From an uncultured Leucobacter sp. (lineage in GTDB: Bacteria; Actinomycetota; Actinomycetes; Actinomycetales; Microbacteriaceae), in assembly GCA_945952575.1 (NCBI GenBank), contig CAMFIY010000087.1:1-9902 (forward strand): a stretch of 9,902 nucleotides of DNA, written 5' to 3'. Positions 1-5,800 of the stretch are shown here, piece by piece. A model generated the notes under the pieces. That model searched no databases and was not told where the DNA came from. It was given only the letters and a program-made list of their open reading frames with translations. The stretch's first letter is position 1. Every line of letters begins with the position of its first letter. The position numbers and the translations under genes are program-made.

Positions 1-905
1 TCCCACAGCTCGGCGGCCCGCGCGAGGGATCGCTCGCCCAGCCGGATCAGGGAGCGATCCCATCGGGCCCGGTTCTGATCCGCGAGCAGGATCGGGCGTC
101 CCTCCGAATCGACCCGTGCCGGGAACCGGGACGCGGTCAGGGCCATGAGCGCGACGAGCCCGTGGATCTCCGGTTCGCGCGGCATCAGTCCGGCCGTGAT
201 CCGGGCCAGCCTGAGCGCCTCCATCGCGAGCTCGGGCCGCATCCAGTCCTCGCCGGAGGTGGCCACGTGCCCCTCCGAGAACATGAGGTAGAGGACACCG
301 AGCGCGCCGTGGAGCCTGCGCCCCCGATCGGAGGCCGAGGGCAGTTCGAACGGCACGTCGGCTTCGGCGAGACGCTTCTTCGCCCGCACGATGCGCTGCT
401 GGACGGTGGCGGCGGGGACCAGGAACGCCCGGGCGATCTGCTCGGTCGTGAGACCTCCGATGACCCGCAGCGTGAGCGCGAGTTGCGCCTCGCGGCTCAG
501 CACCGGGTGGCAGGAGATGAACACGAGTCGCAGAACGTCGTCGTCGATCGCATCCGGATCCCAGGGCGGCTCGTCGAGCGCCGCAGCCGCCTCCTCATCC
601 GCGCGCAGCTCCCCCGCGAGCGCGATCGCCCGCTCCTGGAATCGCTCCCGGCGACGCCAGAAGTCGATCGCGCGCCGCTTCGCGACGGCGGTCAGCCAGG
701 CCGCCGGATTGGCGGGCACGCCCGAACGGGGCCACTGGCTCAGGGCTTCCGCGAGCGCATCCTGCGCCAGCTCCTCGGCCAGACCGAAGTCGCCCGTGTA
801 GCGGGTGAGGGTCGCGATGATCTTGGCTGCCTCGATGCGCCAGGCGGCCTCGATCGCTCGCGCGGTCGAGGCCGCCTGATCGGACGAATCGCTCCCCGGG
901 GTCAT
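1..905 (-). CDS. ECF42-type RNA polymerase sigma factor with C-terminal extension (3' end cut by window edge)
   Basis: An extracytoplasmic-function sigma factor that would direct RNA polymerase to its own promoter class. I translated it by hand from an ATG at 905; it is open for 301 residues up to the window edge, so its C-terminus is missing. Sigma region 2 lies at about residues 15-90 (AEELAQDALAEAL, WLTAVAKRRAIDFWRR). Sigma region 4 lies at about 122-182 (LRLVFISCHPVLS, LTLRVIGGLTTEQIARAFLV, then the recognition helix ATVQQRIVRAKKRL). After that comes a long extension containing LLADQNRARWDRSLI (273-287), which resembles the conserved QDRxRWD stretch of the ECF42/SigG-like group (DUF6596, TPR-like). 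In this group the extension, not an anti-sigma factor, is thought to control activity. The start is 7 bp after the YCII stop and has no clear Shine-Dalgarno, which suggests translational coupling. The group assignment rests on motifs plus the DGPF neighbour. Confidence 0.92.
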   Translation of the reverse strand, partial: MTPGSDSSDQAASTARAIEAAWRIEAAKIIATLTRYTGDFGLAEELAQDALAEALSQWPRSGVPANPAAWLTAVAKRRAIDFWRRRERFQERAIALAGELRADEEAAAALDEPPWDPDAIDDDVLRLVFISCHPVLSREAQLALTLRVIGGLTTEQIARAFLVPAATVQQRIVRAKKRLAEADVPFELPSASDRGRRLHGALGVLYLMFSEGHVATSGEDWMRPELAMEALRLARITAGLMPREPEIHGLVALMALTASRFPARVDSEGRPILLADQNRARWDRSLIRLGERSLARAAELW

Positions 906-912
906 CGCGTCG

Positions 913-1335
913 CTAGCCGCGGGCCTTGCCCTCGGCGATCCACTGCTGCTCCTTCTGGATCCACTCGTTGTCCTGCGGGAAGTCCTCGGGCCCGGTCACC
1001 CGACGCACCTCGATCTGGGATCCGACGCCGAGCGGTGCGCGACGCGCCCACTCGATCGCCTCCTCCTTCGAGGCGACCTCGATCATCCAGAAGCCGTTGA
1101 ACAGCTCCCGCAGCTCTCCGTAGGGGCCGTCGGTGACGACGGGCGTCTCGGCGCCGAAGTCGACGACCGCGCCCTCGGAGGCGTCGGAGAGTCCGGCTCC
1201 GTCGACCATCACTCCGGCGTTGATCATCGACTCGTTGTAGGCCCCCATCTCGGCGATGATCTCCTCGAACGGACGCTGCTGGTACTCCTCCACCGCCGCC
1301 TGGTCGACCGCGCGCATGATGAGCATGTACTTCAT
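913..1335 (-). CDS. YCII-family (DGPF) protein, partner of the ECF42 sigma factor
   Basis: A 140-residue single-domain protein of the YCII/DGPF family (PF03795 type). It begins MKYMLIMRA and has the family signature VVTDGPYGELRELFNGFWMIEV in the middle, where the eponymous DGPF appears as DGPY. Members form ferredoxin-like alpha+beta barrels; their biochemical role is poorly defined. Genes of this type sit next to ECF41/ECF42 sigma factors in many actinobacteria and are their main known targets. I chose the ATG at 1335 because an AGGAG ribosome-binding site (1341-1345) precedes it by 5 bp and the domain starts there. A longer in-frame start at 1392 would add 19 non-conserved residues and falls at or before the predicted transcription start. 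The gene is the first of an operon with the downstream sigma gene, 7 bp away. Confidence 0.93.
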   Translation of the reverse strand: MKYMLIMRAVDQAAVEEYQQRPFEEIIAEMGAYNESMINAGVMVDGAGLSDASEGAVVDFGAETPVVTDGPYGELRELFNGFWMIEVASKEEAIEWARRAPLGVGSQIEVRRVTGPEDFPQDNEWIQKEQQWIAEGKARG

Positions 1336-1395
1336 GATGACTCCTGTTGTTGGTTCCGCTTCGGAGGCCGCGGATGCGACCCTCTCATCCACTAC

Positions 1396-1422
1396 GTCGA
1401 ACCAGGATAGGCAGAATCGACA
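1396..1422 (-). promoter_or_regulatory. ECF42-type promoter of the YCII-sigma operon
   Basis: On the minus strand TGTCGA (1422-1417) is followed after exactly 17 bp by CGAC (1399-1396). From memory of work on ECF42 in Streptomyces venezuelae, the group's promoter is TGTCGA at -35 and CGA/TC at -10, so both elements match. The start of transcription would be near 1389, giving a leader of about 55 nt that contains the AGGAG site. This position supports autoregulation by the sigma factor encoded two genes downstream. The -35 lies inside the left arm of the inverted repeat 1417-1465. Confidence 0.75.
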
Positions 1423-1465
1423 CCCCTCCCCGAAAATTCTCGGAACTTTCGGAAAGGGGTGTCGA
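1417..1465. repeat. 49-bp interrupted inverted repeat carrying two outward ECF42-type -35 elements
   Basis: The outer arms are perfect 11-bp inverted copies of AGGGGTGTCGA (1417-1427 and 1455-1465). After a 2-bp mismatch on each side (CC and AA), inner arms CCGAAA (1430-1435) and TTTCGG (1447-1452) pair as well. An 11-nt centre (1436-1446) is left. The symmetry is about position 1441. Each outer arm contains a TGTCGA facing away from the centre. No U-tract follows on either strand, so it is not an ordinary intrinsic terminator. It may be a pair of divergent promoters, an operator for a dimeric protein, or both. Confidence 0.8.
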
Positions 1466-1486
1466 CCAGGCGTCAGGCAGGGCGTC
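1460..1486 (+). promoter_or_regulatory. Second, divergent ECF42-type promoter
   Basis: On the plus strand TGTCGA (1460-1465) is followed after exactly 17 bp by CGTC (1483-1486). The -35, the spacing and the -10 class are the same as in the minus-strand promoter, and the five bases before TGTCGA (AGGGG) are identical. Transcription would start near 1493 and run rightwards, antisense to the XRE-like gene ending at 1623. I find no convincing gene on that strand, so the product is unknown. Confidence 0.5.
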
Positions 1487-1622
1487 TCAGCGCACCCGGA
1501 CCGCGGTGTCAGGGCCGACCGTCACCCCGAGAGGACAGCCCTCGGCCGGTGCACGTCGCCGCCCGTGATCACCATGAGCGGCGCGTTCGTACCGGGGACC
1601 CGCCCCGCGTCTGCGCGAGGGG

Positions 1623-1943
1623 CTATACGTCGTCCTCGGCCGAGAGGCCGCCCTCGTTCTCCCAGGTCTCGACCCGGCGGGCCTTCTCTGCCGAGAACTT
1701 CAACCGGACGCCGTGCCCGCGCCGGTTCACGCCGTCGGCGATGAAGAAGGCTCCGAACCGCTCGAGCGCGAGGCGGAGCGACTGGGTCTGATCGGGCGTC
1801 AGATCGCCGCCGCCCTTCTCGAAGGCGCGCAGCTCGTGCCGCCCGATCCCGGCGGCCTCCGCCGTGTCCGCCGCCGACGTGCCCACCAGCGCTCGTGCGG
1901 CCCGCGCGAGGGATCCGGTCAACTGCAACAGGTTCTGGGCCAT
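1623..1943 (-). CDS. Small XRE-like helix-turn-helix regulator
   Basis: A 106-residue protein, probably a DNA-binding regulator. Residues about 12-62 (ARAARALVGTSAADTAEAAG, then IGRHELRAFEKGGGDLTP and a long helix LRLALERFGAFFI) follow the pattern of short XRE-type proteins. In these a helix-turn-helix is followed by an AL...GxxFI strand and a GVRL strand, seen here as GHGVRLKF at about 76-83. The helix-turn-helix is degenerate: the usual WSQ-x-x-LA at the start of helix 2 reads TSAADTA, so DNA binding is not certain. The tail is charged and unassigned. The ATG at 1943 has no good Shine-Dalgarno. The gene lies 56 bp downstream of the NRDE gene on the same strand and could share its transcript. 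Its 3' end faces the ECF42-type promoter on the opposite strand. Confidence 0.8.
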   Translation of the reverse strand: MAQNLLQLTGSLARAARALVGTSAADTAEAAGIGRHELRAFEKGGGDLTPDQTQSLRLALERFGAFFIADGVNRRGHGVRLKFSAEKARRVETWENEGGLSAEDDV

Positions 1944-1980
1944 GCCACAACGATGTCAGGAATTCCGAGATCGCACCAGG

Positions 1981-1994
1981 CCGGGATCGCCCGG
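1981..1994 (-). other. Short GC-rich hairpin just after the NRDE stop codon
   Basis: CCGGG and CCCGG (1981-1994) can pair around a 4-nt loop, starting 5 bp past the NRDE stop on the minus strand. No T-run follows, so it may be a weak or Rho-dependent terminator or a processing hairpin, or chance in GC-rich DNA. Confidence 0.25.
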
Positions 1995-1999
1995 TCGGC

Positions 2000-2710
2000 T
2001 CACGCGAAGTCGAGCGGGGACCATGCCCCGGGCGCGGCCAGCTGCGCATAGCGCACGTCGCTCGCATCCGTCCCCACCGATGCCACGCACGCGAGCAGCG
2101 AGAGCGTGGGGTAGCCGTGCGCGCGATTGTCGCGGATGATGGCGCGGTCGTCCTCGGGCGGCAGCTTCGCGCTCTGCTCGAGCACCGTGAGCCAGGGATG
2201 CCACCACGTCGCCGCGTCCCCCTCCGTCGAGGCCGAGGAGAACTCGCCACGCCACGCCACGATCCGCGGCGTCAGCGCATCGTCCAGATCCTCGTGGGCG
2301 ATCATGTGGGTCCCCGGCGGCATCGCGGTGCGTCTCAGCTCCCGTCCGTCCCACGAGAGCAGCTCAGCCGCGCCGCCGGCGACCCGCACGAGGTTGAAGC
2401 CCATGGTCCGCGGATCCTCCGCGACCGGGCGGCCGAGCACCGAGTCGAGCACGATGCCGCCGCGCGAGGTGATCTCCTCGGCCGGCAGATCCGGAGCTCC
2501 GGCCCGGTTCAGCAGCACCGAGAGCCGCCCGCCCGATGCGGCCAGCCAGGCGCCGCCGGCGAGCCGATCCTGCACGCCGAGCACGTCCGGCTCCTCGGGC
2601 CACCAGCGGCCGAGCGGGTTCCAGGGGCGCGCGGGATCCTCGTCGCGCACAGCGAGGATCCTGATCGGATCGGCTGCGCTCTCTGGGACGCGGATGACGA
2701 CGGTGCACAT
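2000..2710 (-). CDS. NRDE/TANGO2-family protein (Ntn-type fold, Cys2)
   Basis: A 236-residue member of the NRDE/TANGO2 family (PF05742). The N-terminus MCTVVIRV puts a cysteine directly after the initiator, the usual position for this family, whose fold is related to N-terminal nucleophile hydrolases. The name-giving NRDE motif is seen as VRDE (21-24), followed by RPWNPLGRWWPE (28-39) and LLNRAG (66-71). TMGFNLVRV (102-110) and THMIAHEDLDD (134-144) also fit the family. The eukaryotic homologue TANGO2 has been linked to Golgi organisation and haem or lipid handling; the bacterial role is unclear. The start at 2710 is preferred over an upstream ATG at 2752 because that one would bury Cys2 behind 14 extra residues and run into the divergent coaBC promoter region. 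Confidence 0.9.
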   Translation of the reverse strand: MCTVVIRVPESAADPIRILAVRDEDPARPWNPLGRWWPEEPDVLGVQDRLAGGAWLAASGGRLSVLLNRAGAPDLPAEEITSRGGIVLDSVLGRPVAEDPRTMGFNLVRVAGGAAELLSWDGRELRRTAMPPGTHMIAHEDLDDALTPRIVAWRGEFSSASTEGDAATWWHPWLTVLEQSAKLPPEDDRAIIRDNRAHGYPTLSLLACVASVGTDASDVRYAQLAAPGAWSPLDFA

Positions 2711-2778
2711 GACGATCCGTAGCCTATTCCTTCCGGACGCGTTCCCGCACACGGCCGGGAGTGGGAGAATCGGGGACC
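2711..2778. promoter_or_regulatory. Divergent NRDE/coaBC intergenic region, possible short-leader promoters
   Basis: The 68 bp between the two divergent starts must hold both promoters. On the minus strand TAGGCT (2726-2721) is a plausible -10 and sits 10 bp from the NRDE ATG. On the plus strand GAGAAT (2765-2770) is a plausible -10, 8 bp before the coaBC ATG. Both would give very short or leaderless transcripts, which are common in actinobacteria. Neither has a good -35. The coaBC start also has GGGGA (2772-2776), which could act as a close Shine-Dalgarno, so the leaderless reading is only a possibility. Confidence 0.35.
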
Positions 2779-4032
2779 ATGAACATCGTCGTCGGGGTGA
2801 CGGGCGGGATCGCCGCCTACAAGGTGGTCCAACTGGTGCGCCTGCTGGTGCGCGACGGGCACGAGGTGCAGGTCGTGCCCACTGCGGATGCGCTGCGCTT
2901 CGTCGGTCTCCCCACCTGGGAGGCCATCAGTCGGAACCCGGTCACGACCTCGGTGCACGAGGACGTCGCAAGCGTCCGCCACGTCGCCCTCGGCCAGGCC
3001 GCCGACCTCGTCGTCGTCGCGCCCGCGACCGCGAACACCATCGCCCGCATGGCCGCCGGGATCGCCGACGACCTGCTCGGCACGACCCTGCTCGCGACCT
3101 CGGCGCCCGTGCTCATCGCCCCGGCGATGCACACCGAGATGTGGCTGCACCCGGCCACGCAGGCGAACACCGCCACGCTTCGGGATCGCGGCGTGCGCGT
3201 GATCGGGCCGGAGAGCGGACGGCTGACCGGGGACGACAGCGGCCCCGGGCGGATGAGCGAGCCCGAGGAGATCCACGCCGAGATCGGCCGGATCCTGGCG
3301 CGCCCGGCCGATGACGCCGCGCCGGGCTCGCCGGACGCGGGCGGGGATGCCGTCGGGCTGCGCTTCGTGGTCTCGGCGGGCGGCACCCGCGAGCCGATCG
3401 ATCCCGTGCGCTATCTTGGGAATCGCTCGAGCGGGCGGCAGGGCGTCGAGGTGGCCCGCGCGGCGGCGGCGCGCGGCGGCGAGGTCGTGCTGATCGCGGC
3501 CCATGTCGAGGATGCGATCCTCGACATGGCGGCCGCAGACGGCGTCGAGATCCGGCGTGCGGGGAGCGCCGCGGAGCTCGCCGATGCGGTGCGCGGAGCC
3601 GCCCCGGCGGCCGACGTCGTCGTCATGGCGGCTGCCGTCGCCGATTACCAGGTCGCCGAGGTCGCCGAGCGGAAGCTCACCAAGGAAGCCGCCGCGGGCG
3701 TCCCGCCGACCATCGAGCTCGTCGAGAACGAGGACATCCTCGCGGGACTCGCGGCACGGCGCAGCCCCGGGCAGACGATCGTCGGCTTCGCCGCCGAGAT
3801 GCCCGAGCCCGGCGAGACCCTCCTCGAGCGCGGGATCCGCAAGCGGCGACGCAAAGGAGTCGACCTGCTCGCGGTCAACGCTGTGGGATGGAGCGAGGGC
3901 TTCGAGCAGGCCGACAACGCGCTCGTCATCATCGACGATGGGGACCGGGTCGCGGCGGAGGCCGCAGGATCCAAGCGCGAGACCGCCGAGGCGCTGATCG
4001 ACGCGATCCTCGCGGCCCGCGCTCGCAGCTGA
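2779..4032 (+). CDS. coaBC: CoaBC: phosphopantothenoylcysteine decarboxylase / phosphopantothenate-cysteine ligase
   Basis: A 417-residue bifunctional enzyme of coenzyme A biosynthesis. The C-terminal CoaB half joins 4'-phosphopantothenate to cysteine using a nucleotide. The N-terminal flavin-dependent CoaC half decarboxylates the product to 4'-phosphopantetheine. The CoaC domain (about 1-175) shows the flavoprotein start VVGVTGGIAAYK, the active-site His68 (VRHVALGQAADL), APATANTIARMA (81-92) and PAMHTEMW (115-122). The CoaB domain (about 194-417) shows VSAGGTREPIDPVRYLGNRS (198-217), AAAVADY (284-290) and the lysine motif ERKLTKE (297-303). In the CoaC signature His118 replaces the Asn of enteric PAMN, and Thr150 stands where E. 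coli has its reactive Cys (ACG). I recall both from mycobacterial CoaBC, so this looks like the actinobacterial variant. The ATG at 2779 is chosen over a GTG at 2761 because the fold begins at MNIVVGVTGG. Confidence 0.97.
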   Translation: MNIVVGVTGGIAAYKVVQLVRLLVRDGHEVQVVPTADALRFVGLPTWEAISRNPVTTSVHEDVASVRHVALGQAADLVVVAPATANTIARMAAGIADDLLGTTLLATSAPVLIAPAMHTEMWLHPATQANTATLRDRGVRVIGPESGRLTGDDSGPGRMSEPEEIHAEIGRILARPADDAAPGSPDAGGDAVGLRFVVSAGGTREPIDPVRYLGNRSSGRQGVEVARAAAARGGEVVLIAAHVEDAILDMAAADGVEIRRAGSAAELADAVRGAAPAADVVVMAAAVADYQVAEVAERKLTKEAAAGVPPTIELVENEDILAGLAARRSPGQTIVGFAAEMPEPGETLLERGIRKRRRKGVDLLAVNAVGWSEGFEQADNALVIIDDGDRVAAEAAGSKRETAEALIDAILAARARS

Positions 4033-4082
4033 GGCACGGCGGGGCGGAGCCCTCTCCTCCTTCTCCCGACCTCCGCACGAAT

Positions 4083-4151
4083 GTGCACCTTCGCCACTGA
4101 AGTACTCCTTACCGACCGTCATCAGGCTGCACATCGGTCAAGAAGGTGCAC
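4083..4151. repeat. Perfect 10-bp inverted repeat upstream of the M20 peptidase gene
   Basis: GTGCACCTTC (4083-4092) and its exact reverse complement GAAGGTGCAC (4142-4151) are 49 bp apart in the 169-bp gap between coaBC and the peptidase gene. Each arm contains the palindrome GTGCAC. A related CTGCAC (4128-4133) and a short ACCGA/TCGGT pair lie between them. The central stretch is visibly less GC-rich than its surroundings. It could be a pair of operator sites for looping or the stem of a long hairpin. No target-site duplication flanks it, so a mobile-element end is not supported. Confidence 0.55.
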
Positions 4152-4201
4152 GCCAGTCGGAAGAACCCGCCCCGGTCCGCCGCATGCGCGAGGATGGACG
4201 C

Positions 4202-5602
4202 ATGACTCCGAATACCGCAGCCTCCGCCGACCGCGCCGAACTCGGCGCCCGGGTCGACGCGCTCCTCCCCCGCACCCTCGCCGAGCTCGCCGAACTCGTG
4301 GCGATCCCCTCGATCGCCGATGAGCGGGTCATCGACCCGGCGGAGTGCGTGCGCGCCGCCGAGTGGGTGCGCGCGGCGTTCCGCGCCGAGGGGATCCCGG
4401 CCGGGCTCGAGCTCACCCCCGACGGCAGCTACGCGGTCATCGGCCACCGCCCGGCCCCGGACGGCGCGCCGACCGTGCTGCTCTACTGCCACTACGACGT
4501 TCAGCCGATCCTCGACGAGCACGAATGGCTGAGCCCGCCGTTCGAGCTGACCGAGCGGGAGGGCCGGCTCTACGGCCGCGGCTCCGCGGACTGCAAGGGC
4601 AATCTCGTCGCCCACCTGCTCGCCCTGCGCTCGCTGCGCGGCGGCACCCCCGCGGACGATGCCGCGGCGTATCCGGTCGGCCTCATCCTCGTCGCCGAAG
4701 GCTCGGAGGAGCAGGGCAGGGCCAGCCTCGATCGCTACGCCGAAGCCAACCCGGAGCTGTTCCGCCAGGCCGATGTCATGCTGATCCAGGACGCCGGCAA
4801 CTTCGCGAACGGCGTGCCCACCCTGACCACGAGCCTGCGCGGTGCCGTCGACGTCGTGGTGACGGTCTCGGCGCTCGAGGCCTCGCTGCACTCGGGCGAG
4901 TTCGGCGGAGCCGCTCCCGATGCGCTGGCGGCGCTGATCCGGATGCTCGCGAGCCTGCGCGACGAGCGCGGCGATCTCAGTGTGCCCGGGATCGCGAGCG
5001 ATCAGGTGTGGCTGGGCGTGCAGTACGGCGACGAGGCGTTCCGCGCCGACGCGGGGATGCGCGACGGTGCGGAGCGGATCGGATCGGGCACGGTCGCCGA
5101 CCAGCTCTGGGCGCGGCCGACGCTGACGGTGCTCGGGATCGACGCGCCGCCCGTCGTCGGCGCGGTCGCCGCCATCCAGCCCCGCGCCGCCGCGAAGCTC
5201 AATCTGCGGGTGCCCCCGGGCGCCGATGCGGCCGAGCTGCGCGACGCGCTCATCGCGCACCTCCACGCCGTCGCCCCCTGGGGCGTCTCGGTCGAGACGT
5301 CGGCCGGCGAGCTCGGCCTGCCCTTCAGCGCGGACACGTCCGGCGAGGCGTTCCGGATTCTGAGCTCCGCGCTGACGGAGGCCTACGACGGCACGCAGAC
5401 CGTGACGAGCGGCGGCGGCGGATCGATCCCGCTCACGACCACGCTCTCGCGGATCAACCCCGAGGCGGAGATCGTGCTGCTCGGCGTGCCCGATCCCGAG
5501 AGCCGGATCCACTCGACGAACGAGAGCGTCGATCCCGAGGAGATCCGCAGGATCGCGCTCGGTGAAGCGCTGTTCCTGAGCCGTCTGGTCACCGGATCCT
5601 GA
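4202..5602 (+). CDS. M20-family metallopeptidase (dipeptidase-like)
   Basis: A 466-residue cytoplasmic peptidase of the M20/M28-type di-zinc family, most like the M20 dipeptidases. The metal and catalytic residues are all visible. They are His97 and Asp99 in YCHYDVQP; the bridging Asp130 in GRGSADCKGN; Glu169 (general base) and Glu170 in AEGSEE; Asp197 in QDAGN; and His437 in RIHSTNESV. GGGGSIP (404-410) is the substrate-side loop typical of dipeptidases. A dimerisation lid lies at about 210-330 (SLRGAVDVVVTVS, then ASLHSGEFGGAAPDAL). Substrate specificity cannot be read from the sequence. No signal peptide is present. The ATG at 4202 has GAGGA 7 bp upstream, while the ATG at 4184 lacks such a site. 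The gene probably has its own transcription unit because 169 bp separate it from coaBC. Confidence 0.95.
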   Translation: MTPNTAASADRAELGARVDALLPRTLAELAELVAIPSIADERVIDPAECVRAAEWVRAAFRAEGIPAGLELTPDGSYAVIGHRPAPDGAPTVLLYCHYDVQPILDEHEWLSPPFELTEREGRLYGRGSADCKGNLVAHLLALRSLRGGTPADDAAAYPVGLILVAEGSEEQGRASLDRYAEANPELFRQADVMLIQDAGNFANGVPTLTTSLRGAVDVVVTVSALEASLHSGEFGGAAPDALAALIRMLASLRDERGDLSVPGIASDQVWLGVQYGDEAFRADAGMRDGAERIGSGTVADQLWARPTLTVLGIDAPPVVGAVAAIQPRAAAKLNLRVPPGADAAELRDALIAHLHAVAPWGVSVETSAGELGLPFSADTSGEAFRILSSALTEAYDGTQTVTSGGGGSIPLTTTLSRINPEAEIVLLGVPDPESRIHSTNESVDPEEIRRIALGEALFLSRLVTGS

Positions 5603-5641
5603 TCCGGGTCGGCCGGCGCTCCCGAGCCGCCCCGTCCCGCC

Positions 5642-5667
5642 TCTCACCCCGCTTCACACGGGTGAGA
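5642..5667 (+). terminator. Stem-loop after the M20 peptidase gene, possible terminator
   Basis: TCTCACCC (5642-5649) and GGGTGAGA (5660-5667) form a perfect 8-bp stem with a 10-nt loop, 40 bp past the peptidase stop codon and upstream of the next promoter. Only a short TTT (5673-5675) follows, so this would be a weak intrinsic or a Rho-assisted terminator. Confidence 0.45.
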
Positions 5668-5689
5668 CCGAGTTTCGCCTGACCGCGGC

Positions 5690-5718
5690 TTGCAGGTAAC
5701 GGAACGGTAACGTAGTAT
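5690..5718 (+). promoter_or_regulatory. Housekeeping-type promoter of the secreted hydrolase gene
   Basis: TTGCAG (5690-5695) and TAGTAT (5713-5718) are separated by exactly 17 bp, a good match to the primary-sigma consensus. The transcription start would be near 5725, giving a leader of about 75 nt before the GTG at 5801. The spacer contains the GTAAC direct repeat described separately. The leader contains a small GCGCC/GGCGC hairpin (5726-5742). Confidence 0.7.
5696..5711 (+). promoter_or_regulatory. 11-bp-period GTAAC direct repeat, candidate OmpR-family (MtrA-like) box
   Basis: GTAAC occurs at 5696-5700 and again at 5707-5711, with 6 bp between, so the repeat period is 11 bp. Tandem sites with this spacing are the usual recognition pattern of OmpR-family response regulators such as GlnR, PhoP and MtrA. 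In actinobacteria MtrA is known to control cell-wall hydrolase genes, which fits the gene downstream. The box lies between -35 and -10, so binding would affect polymerase directly. The identity of the regulator is inference. Confidence 0.5.
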
Positions 5719-5800
5719 CGGACGAGCGCCAATTTCCGGCGCCCCGCCCGAGCGCAATCACGCGAACGGTGAGGGATCGCCGAAATGCAGGAGTACACGA

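Noticed and set aside
162..1100. Long plus-strand open frame opposite the sigma factor and YCII genes
   Set aside because: Its product is low-complexity Arg/Pro/Gly-rich, and the opposite strand encodes clearly recognisable proteins. It is a high-GC shadow.
1417..1465. Inverted repeat as an intrinsic terminator for the XRE-like gene
   Set aside because: No U-tract follows on the minus strand, the repeat is about 160 bp past the stop codon, and its arms match promoter elements exactly.
1549..1791. GTG-started open frame downstream of the plus-strand ECF42-type promoter
   Set aside because: The nearest purine-rich sequence (1529-1535) is 13 bp away, the product is Arg/Ser/Pro-rich with no recognisable motif, and most of it is antisense to the XRE-like gene. 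It is not called as a gene.
2509..4134. 541-codon minus-strand open frame opposite coaBC
   Set aside because: Coding on the plus strand is certain from the CoaBC motifs, and the minus-strand product matches nothing I know.
4083..4151. Miniature mobile element bounded by the 10-bp inverted repeat
   Set aside because: The flanks show no target-site duplication (CGAAT before, GCCAG after) and no second copy occurs in the window.
4109..5647. 512-codon minus-strand open frame opposite the M20 peptidase
   Set aside because: The plus strand carries all metal ligands of an M20 enzyme, while the minus product is Arg/Gly-rich without motifs.
5719..5800. c-di-AMP (ydaO/yuaA) riboswitch in the leader of the secreted hydrolase
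   Set aside because: Such riboswitches often precede actinobacterial wall hydrolases, but the conserved CCGAACCCG and CAGCTAACCTCG-type segments are absent and the leader is too short.
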